11,809 bases of DNA, from positions 1 through 11,809 of the forward strand of contig JAJFHK010000318.1 of the NCBI GenBank assembly GCA_021775655.1. Reading direction: 5' to 3'. The notes under the pieces were generated by a model that had not been told where the DNA came from, searched no databases, and saw only the letters and a program-made list of their open reading frames with translations. Shown in pieces: positions 7,410-11,809 of this stretch (positions are counted from its first letter, which is position 1; each line of letters opens with the position of its first letter). Source of the DNA: Filomicrobium sp. (GTDB lineage: Bacteria; Pseudomonadota; Alphaproteobacteria; Rhizobiales; Hyphomicrobiaceae). The position numbers and the translations under genes were made by a program.

Positions 7410-8444
7410 TCATACCGTTTCGACGAACAGATCGCGCACCTCGTTTACCCAGTCGATCAACCCGATGACGCCCGACTCCAAGCCGATTTCCGGTTTCCAA
7501 TCCAATTCTGTTGCCAGCTTTCGGATGTCGCTTACGTACGCGCGTTGATCGCCAGGTCGCCAGTCCTGCCATTTCAGCGGGATCTTTTTGCCAAGACGCC
7601 GTTCCAGCAACGCGATCAAATCGAGCAGAGACAAAATCTGTTCCGGTCCGCCACCGATGTTAAAGGCTTGTCCTGCGATGCGGTCGGGCGCCTGAATGGC
7701 TGCCTCGTAGGCACGCAATAGGTCGTCAACGTGAAGCACGTCGCGAATCTGACGGCCATCGCCGTAGATGGTGATGTCGCGCCCCAGCCGCGCTGCAATG
7801 GTAAACCAAGCAACCCACCCCTGATCCTCCACCCCGAACTGCCGCGTCCCATAGATACAGGATTGCCTGAAAGAAGTAGCAGGTATTCCATACATACGCG
7901 CAAAGTCGAGTGTGTACTGGTCGGCCGCACCTTTCGAACAGCCGTAGGGCGAGAGGAAATCGAGCGGTTCGGTTTCCGAAATACCGTGCGGTCTGTCGGT
8001 GTAGCCGTAGCGTTCGCCTTGCAATTCGGTCACAGCCGACGCGATCTTGCCATAGACCTTGTTGGTCGAAGCGAAGATGACGACCGCTTCGGGGCTGAAC
8101 CTGCGAACTGCGTCAAGTACGTTGAATGTGCCGAGCGCATTGGCCATGAAGTCGGCCCGCGGATCGACAACGGATGTCGTGACTGCCACCTGGGCGGCAA
8201 GGTGGATGACGGCATCGTAGCGATTATGGGAGAGGGCGTGGTCAATTGCTGCGCGGTCACAGACGTCGGCTCGTTCGAAATCGAATGACGTGCCGTCGCG
8301 TAGCCATTCGAGGTTTTGATCGGTGCCGGCTCGCGAAAGATTATCGAGAACCGTGACATTCCAGTTGCGGCTACAGAAATAGCGGGCTGCGTTGCAGCCA
8401 ACGAACCCAGCCCCCCCCGTAATCAACACATTCTTAGCGTGCAT
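7410..8444 (-). CDS. CDP-paratose 2-epimerase-like NAD-dependent sugar epimerase (SDR)
   Basis: 344-residue extended short-chain dehydrogenase/reductase. The NAD-binding GGAGFVG lies at residues 10-16 and the catalytic Y167-x3-K171 is in SPYGCSKGAADQY. The phrases DNLSRAGTDQNLEWL, FASTNKVYGK and RQSCIYGTRQFGVEDQGWVAWF closely follow the tyvelose (CDP-paratose 2-) epimerase family, which interconverts CDP-paratose and CDP-tyvelose for O-antigen sugars; the length also fits. The exact substrate remains inferred because no CDP-sugar synthesis genes are in the window. The ATG at 8444 is preceded by AGGA with 8-nt spacing; the open frame extends to 8570 but that part is not SDR-like. A run of eight G in the coding strand (8411-8418) encodes part of the NAD motif. 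It is divergent from a second epimerase operon. Confidence 0.85.
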   Translation of the reverse strand: MHAKNVLITGGAGFVGCNAARYFCSRNWNVTVLDNLSRAGTDQNLEWLRDGTSFDFERADVCDRAAIDHALSHNRYDAVIHLAAQVAVTTSVVDPRADFMANALGTFNVLDAVRRFSPEAVVIFASTNKVYGKIASAVTELQGERYGYTDRPHGISETEPLDFLSPYGCSKGAADQYTLDFARMYGIPATSFRQSCIYGTRQFGVEDQGWVAWFTIAARLGRDITIYGDGRQIRDVLHVDDLLRAYEAAIQAPDRIAGQAFNIGGGPEQILSLLDLIALLERRLGKKIPLKWQDWRPGDQRAYVSDIRKLATELDWKPEIGLESGVIGLIDWVNEVRDLFVETV

Positions 8445-8603
8445 ATTCGTTCCTGTAGCAACGGCTCGAAGCCGGCTGACGGTCGATCGAGCGCGGCTTT
8501 TAGGCCGGCAGGAAAATGTCCCAAATCCCCTCGTTGTCGATAGCGGACACCAAATATCCTTTATCGCCAAGCAAAAAAGTCAGCCTAGGATCAAAAATTT
8601 TCC

Positions 8604-8633
8604 TTGCGGCTCTAGGTTAACACGCGGGATATT
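8604..8633 (+). promoter_or_regulatory. Weak candidate promoter for the plus-strand sugar operon
   Basis: TTGCGG (8604-8609), an 18-nt spacer, then GATATT (8628-8633; 4 of 6 to TATAAT). It is positioned about 75 nt before the TTG start at 8707. The match is weak and rests on consensus alone. Confidence 0.25.
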
Positions 8634-8681
8634 CCGTCGGCTGCAAGCTTGTTTGCCTCGTTGCCGGCCGAAGCAGTTTAA

Positions 8682-8728
8682 GATCATCACGACCGGAGTA
8701 TGCAAGTTGAGGATCATCGTTACCGGAG
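8682..8728 (+). repeat. Imperfect direct repeat, 30-nt offset, across the start of the second epimerase gene
   Basis: The 17-mer at 8682-8698 and that at 8712-8728 match at 14 of 17 positions: GATCATC, three mismatches, then ACCGGAG. The offset of 30 nt keeps the frame, so both copies encode an (I)I-x-T-G-like peptide (KIITTG versus RIIVTG). The upstream copy contains the Shine-Dalgarno GGAG of the gene. Confidence 0.5.
8695..8698 (+). promoter_or_regulatory. Shine-Dalgarno for the TTG start of the second epimerase
   Basis: GGAG ends 8 nt before TTG at 8707. The only nearby ATG (8700-8702) is out of frame, and upstream codons in frame do not resemble an SDR N-terminus, so TTG is the best start. 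Confidence 0.55.
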
Positions 8729-9717
8729 GGGCAGGGTTTATTGGAACCCATCTCACTCGCCGACTCGTCGGCGATGGCCACGAAGTCACTGTCATAGATA
8801 ACGAGAGCAACTCCAGTCGCACTAATGTTCATGAGGGCGCTCGATTTGTTTTTGCGGACGTCACGAAACCCGCAGAAATTGAACCTGTATTCGTCGAAGG
8901 CGCCGATGCTGTCTGTCACCTTGCCGGACAAGTGTCGATCGTCCGCGCCTTCGACAATCCAGTCGCCGATCTGCGCACCAATACCGAAGGCACGATCAAT
9001 GTTGTTCGCGCCTGTATTGCAAACAGGGTGCCGCGGCTAATCTACGCAAGTTCGATGACGGCTTATGGTGATACGACTGTCGTGCCGACGCCTGAAAGTG
9101 AGCCATGCTGTCCAGATTCGTATTACGGCATTACTAAGTTCGCTGCAGAGCGATACGTGCATGCGACCGCCGAACGACCCGACCTCGAATTTCCGCTCTC
9201 CGTCACCTCACTCCGGATGTTCTCGGTGTTTGGCCCCGGACAGGCCTGGGACAATCCTTATCAGGGGGTGCTCGGGATCTTCCTTGGCCGTATTCAGCGT
9301 GGCGAGCCGATCACCATTTTCGGTGACGGACAGCAGACCCGCGACTTCGTGTTCATCGACGACATCGTCGACGGCTGGCTGGGTGCCCTTAAGAACGCCA
9401 GCGCAACTGCAGGACAAATAATAAACCTGGGAAGCGGCCGGCCGCATTCGATCAACGAACTCGCCGCCAAGGTGCTTGCCGCACATGGCATTCCCGTGGA
9501 CGAATACGATGTGCGCCATGCACCCAAGCGCCCCGGAGAGCAGCACCGCGTCCAGGCCGACATTCGCCTTGCAGGCGAGCTGTTCGGCTGGCAGCCGAAG
9601 ACCAATTTCGATGAGGGACTGCTTGCAACAATGCGATGGTCCGGCGGGACGACCGCTGGCGACGGCGCAAACAGTACGTCCGCTCTGGCGGAAGCCACGA
9701 TCGCAGGGGCAACATGA
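8707..9717 (+). CDS. NAD-dependent epimerase/dehydratase (extended SDR, UDP-glucose 4-epimerase-like)
   Basis: 336-residue sugar-nucleotide epimerase/dehydratase. The TTG start places the Rossmann motif TGGAGFIG immediately at residues 6-13, followed by VIDNESNSS (NAD ribose recognition), LAGQVSIVRA, the ASSMTAYG strand (114-121) and catalytic Y140-x3-K144 in SYYGITKFAAE. The substrate half includes SLRMFSVFGPGQ, the DGQQTRDFVFIDDIVDG box and NLGSGRPHSINELA. These are typical of GalE-like enzymes acting on UDP- or GDP-sugars; the exact substrate cannot be read from the sequence. After the last conserved block (FGWQPKTNFDEGLLATMRW) it has a low-complexity Ser/Thr/Ala tail of about 24 residues. 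Its stop overlaps the start of the next gene as ATGA, so it is the first gene of a translationally coupled operon with two glycosyltransferase-like proteins. Confidence 0.88.
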   Translation: MRIIVTGGAGFIGTHLTRRLVGDGHEVTVIDNESNSSRTNVHEGARFVFADVTKPAEIEPVFVEGADAVCHLAGQVSIVRAFDNPVADLRTNTEGTINVVRACIANRVPRLIYASSMTAYGDTTVVPTPESEPCCPDSYYGITKFAAERYVHATAERPDLEFPLSVTSLRMFSVFGPGQAWDNPYQGVLGIFLGRIQRGEPITIFGDGQQTRDFVFIDDIVDGWLGALKNASATAGQIINLGSGRPHSINELAAKVLAAHGIPVDEYDVRHAPKRPGEQHRVQADIRLAGELFGWQPKTNFDEGLLATMRWSGGTTAGDGANSTSALAEATIAGAT

Positions 9718-10832
9718 AGATCGTACTTACGGGTTCGTTTGACCCCTGGACACGTAGCATCGCGACGGTTCACCGCTACGTAAGGTGGGGCCAGAAGCTT
9801 GGCCACAAGTTCGCCGTCTATGGCCAAGCAAGCCCAGAGTTGCCGGAACTTCCGGCCACGCTCGATGTTTCAGACGCCGATCTCGTTGTGTTCATAATCC
9901 AAGTGCCGCACGATATTCCAGGGATGCCAGGGCTCGCCCGGATGATAGACCGGGTTCCGCGCAAGAAACGGATCGTGCTCGACCTGTGGGGACGGTTCAA
10001 CGAAACGGTTCGTGTCGATCACGACTTCAATCACCTTGAGAAGTTCGACGGTCACCCCGACTGGGAATGGAAGCAGGCAATGACGGCGCTGGCTGGCACC
10101 ATCCTGCAGCCTACTCTCAAACCGAAACGCGCCGATGTAGGGTCATTCCTATTTCATGGTTTCGATCCGGAAGAGGTCGATAATCCTTACGGCGGTGCCA
10201 AGGAGGCGGCTGCGGCGTGGCTCGCACCGAACCGAGGCGCACGGCCCTACGGCGTTGTTTACGTTGGCAGCAACTGGCAGCGCTGGAGTCAGATGAAGGC
10301 TTTACTTGAGGGTTACCGCAAATCCGCTGAGCGCATCGGACAGTTTTGTCTTGCCGGCTGGGACTGGGCGGAGCGACCAGCCTGGGCACGCGAGATGGGC
10401 ATCGCCGGCGTAGACACTGACAGCGAACTCCTTGCCGATCTTAGGGTCGAAGTGCGGATGGGCATCCGTTTCGACCGTGTCGTACCGCTCCTGGCGCAGG
10501 GTCGGTTCGCCCCAGTGCTCCACCGGCCGTTGTTCAATGAACTGGGCCTCGTCACGAACCGCACATTTGAGACTTTCCAGGCCGATTGCGTGCCGGTACT
10601 TTTGCAGCCGCGAGACTTCGTAGAGTCAATTTATGGACCGGCGGCGCTGCGGTTGGTGCCGGGGAAGAACGTCGGCGAGCATCTCGAAAACCTGCTTGAC
10701 GATCCTCTGGGAACTTGGGAGGCGGTGCACGAAACCCGCGCGCATCTCGCTCAGCACCATTCGATCACCGGTCGCATCAGTCAACTGGAAGAGCTTGCGT
10801 CGACTGCCGAACCAATCGTGGCGGTATCATGA
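9714..10832 (+). CDS. Glycosyltransferase-like protein, first of a paralogous pair
   Basis: 372-residue soluble protein without signal peptide. The N-terminus (MKIVLTGSFDPWTRS) starts a Rossmann-like domain, and the C-terminal half resembles CgeB-like/GT-B glycosyltransferase C-domains: YVGSNWQRW (183-191), LHRPLFNELGLVTNRTFETFQADCVPVLL across about 269-297, and YGPAA (307-311). An inter-domain segment has DHDFNHLEK (102-110) and FHGFDPEE (147-154). The placement of FETF-x-AD before a hydrophobic strand recalls the acidic sugar-nucleotide-binding loop of GT-B enzymes, but this is inference. The ATG at 9714 overlaps the preceding stop (ATGA) with GGGG just upstream; its own stop overlaps the next start in the same way. 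Donor and acceptor are unknown; the two epimerases nearby suggest an uncommon sugar. Confidence 0.6.
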   Translation: MKIVLTGSFDPWTRSIATVHRYVRWGQKLGHKFAVYGQASPELPELPATLDVSDADLVVFIIQVPHDIPGMPGLARMIDRVPRKKRIVLDLWGRFNETVRVDHDFNHLEKFDGHPDWEWKQAMTALAGTILQPTLKPKRADVGSFLFHGFDPEEVDNPYGGAKEAAAAWLAPNRGARPYGVVYVGSNWQRWSQMKALLEGYRKSAERIGQFCLAGWDWAERPAWAREMGIAGVDTDSELLADLRVEVRMGIRFDRVVPLLAQGRFAPVLHRPLFNELGLVTNRTFETFQADCVPVLLQPRDFVESIYGPAALRLVPGKNVGEHLENLLDDPLGTWEAVHETRAHLAQHHSITGRISQLEELASTAEPIVAVS

Positions 10833-11809
10833 GAATACTATTCGTGATGAAGCATCGCGGCATGGCGGGCAGTACGCATGCGGTTTCGAATTACATGCGG
10901 CTAGCACCGCAGTTCGGGCACGAAATTGCGATTTTCGGGACGCCAGTCTGGTACATTCCAGAGCTTAAGTTCTCAATGGATATCGATGACTTCGACAGGG
11001 TCGTTTATCTGTTCGAGACGGATCTCTACCAGATACTGCCGATGCATCAGGCGATCATGCTAGATAACTTCCCGCGTGACCGACGGCTCATCATTGATAC
11101 GGACGGCATGTACCACGAGCTCATCCAACTCGATGGCTACGACTTCAACCACGCGAGCGAGGCCGACCGCAAAGAGTGGCTGGCTTACATGGACGCACTT
11201 AGCAATACCGTCGTCCACACAGTGACTGATCAGTCGCGATTCTCAAAGGCGAAGGCGCTGGCGTTCTTTGGCTATGACCCGGAGCTGGAGATCGACACGG
11301 CAGCCGTTCCAGAAAAGGTATGGGATATTCTTCATGTCGGGCACAACTGGTGGCGATGGCGCGAAGTCGAGCGAGAGCTGCTGCCGGCGTTTCACGAAAT
11401 CCGCGATCAGGTCAATAGGATCGGATTTCTCGGGCTGTGGTGGGATCAGCCGCCTGACGAGGGCGCCGATGCGGGACCCTTCGATGCGTTCTGTGCCGAT
11501 CCTTATGCTTTCAAGCGCCTGAGGATAGAGACCCCACCAGCAGTCACCTACAACGATGTTATCAAGACGATGAGCACGGCGCGCATCAACATCATGACGC
11601 AGCGTCCGCTGTTGCGTCATCTCAAGCATCTCACGCTTAAATACTTTGAGATATTTTGCGCCGATACGATTCCGCTTTTGATGCTCGACGAAGACCATGC
11701 CGAGGAGGTCTACGGACCTGCCGCGCGCGAATTGACTCTGCCAGGTCGGGCGGCGGAAAAGATCGTCGATGTACTCCAGAATGAAGACAAGTACCGGAGC
11801 ATAGTTGCC
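10829..11809 (+). CDS. Glycosyltransferase-like protein, second of the paralogous pair (C-terminus outside window)
   Basis: The frame is open from ATG 10829 to the edge (327 residues seen), overlapping the previous stop as ATGA. It starts MRILFVMKHRGMAGSTHAV, a GT-B-like first strand followed by a Gly-containing loop. It shares with its neighbour, in the same order: YDFNHASE (104-111), FFGYDPE (146-152), HVGHNWWRW (169-177), FEIFCAD (273-279) and YGPAAR (295-300), each at nearly equal spacing. It lacks the long RPLFNELGLVTNRT string, having RPLLRHLKHLTLKY instead. The two are therefore divergent tandem duplicates of one glycosyltransferase-like family and not unrelated genes. Probably cytosolic, coupled to the first epimerase and its sister, and likely to transfer a related sugar or a successive residue. 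Only the last few dozen residues appear to be missing. Confidence 0.6.
   Translation, partial: MRILFVMKHRGMAGSTHAVSNYMRLAPQFGHEIAIFGTPVWYIPELKFSMDIDDFDRVVYLFETDLYQILPMHQAIMLDNFPRDRRLIIDTDGMYHELIQLDGYDFNHASEADRKEWLAYMDALSNTVVHTVTDQSRFSKAKALAFFGYDPELEIDTAAVPEKVWDILHVGHNWWRWREVERELLPAFHEIRDQVNRIGFLGLWWDQPPDEGADAGPFDAFCADPYAFKRLRIETPPAVTYNDVIKTMSTARINIMTQRPLLRHLKHLTLKYFEIFCADTIPLLMLDEDHAEEVYGPAARELTLPGRAAEKIVDVLQNEDKYRSIVA

Larger units (their letters stand above)
8445..8706. other. Divergent intergenic region between the two epimerase genes
   Basis: 262 nt with an A/T-rich core (about 8565-8605, including AAAAAA and AAAAATTTT runs) flanked by GC-rich ends. It should hold the promoters of both divergent units. 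A small perfect hairpin CGGCT-CGA-AGCCG lies at 8462-8474 in the leader of the minus-strand gene. No protein gene is convincing here. Confidence 0.6.

Noticed and set aside
8392..8706. Upstream in-frame extension of the second epimerase (would add 105 residues)
   Set aside because: The extension overlaps the oppositely oriented epimerase, lacks SDR features, and a proper Shine-Dalgarno precedes the TTG at 8707.
1..11809. CRISPR arrays, insertion sequences, integrase genes, rRNA or riboswitches
   Set aside because: No regularly spaced repeats, terminal inverted repeats, transposase or recombinase motifs were seen when reading both strands.

Overview
The window looks like a chromosomal segment of an alphaproteobacterium, most likely from the Hyphomicrobiales (Rhizobiales). 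The evidence is the gene order rlpA - D,D-carboxypeptidase - tmk - holB - metG, the zinc-knuckle-free type of methionyl-tRNA synthetase, and a moderately GC-rich base composition (judged by eye). I cannot assign a genus from the sequence alone.

Left half (1-5531), conserved core genes, all protein genes on the minus strand. Read in transcription order from right to left: tRNA-Ser(UGA) on the plus strand at 5442-5531; rlpA lipoprotein at 4570-5265; a D-alanyl-D-alanine carboxypeptidase at 3143-4396; tmk at 2474-3100; holB at 1349-2470; and metG from 1307 off the left edge. The rlpA-dac gap holds a plausible promoter and three copies of a 10-bp element. The dac-tmk-holB-metG genes are closely spaced (gaps of 42, 3 and 41 nt) and probably form one operon that mixes wall remodelling, dTTP supply, replication clamp loading and Met-tRNA charging.

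Middle (5532-7409), accessory and partly degenerate, starting at the 3' end of the tRNA gene. On the minus strand lie a short cysteine/histidine protein whose frame runs antisense through the whole tRNA, the C-terminal stub of an outer-membrane beta-barrel (autotransporter-like), and a 55-codon stretch of coding-like sequence in another frame. On the plus strand is a complete PP2C-type phosphatase gene with a TTG start, followed by a hairpin.

Right part (7410-11809), a sugar-nucleotide/glycan locus. A CDP-paratose 2-epimerase-like SDR (minus) diverges from a three-gene plus-strand operon. This operon holds a second SDR epimerase/dehydratase (TTG start) and two consecutive, paralogous, glycosyltransferase-like proteins. 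Its genes are joined by ATGA overlaps and the last runs off the right edge. Together these probably make and transfer an unusual sugar in a surface polysaccharide or similar glycoconjugate. The paralogous pair, with shared motifs G-[SH]-N-W-x-R-W, DFNH, FE-x-F-x-AD and YGPAA, is the least characterised and most interesting part of the window.
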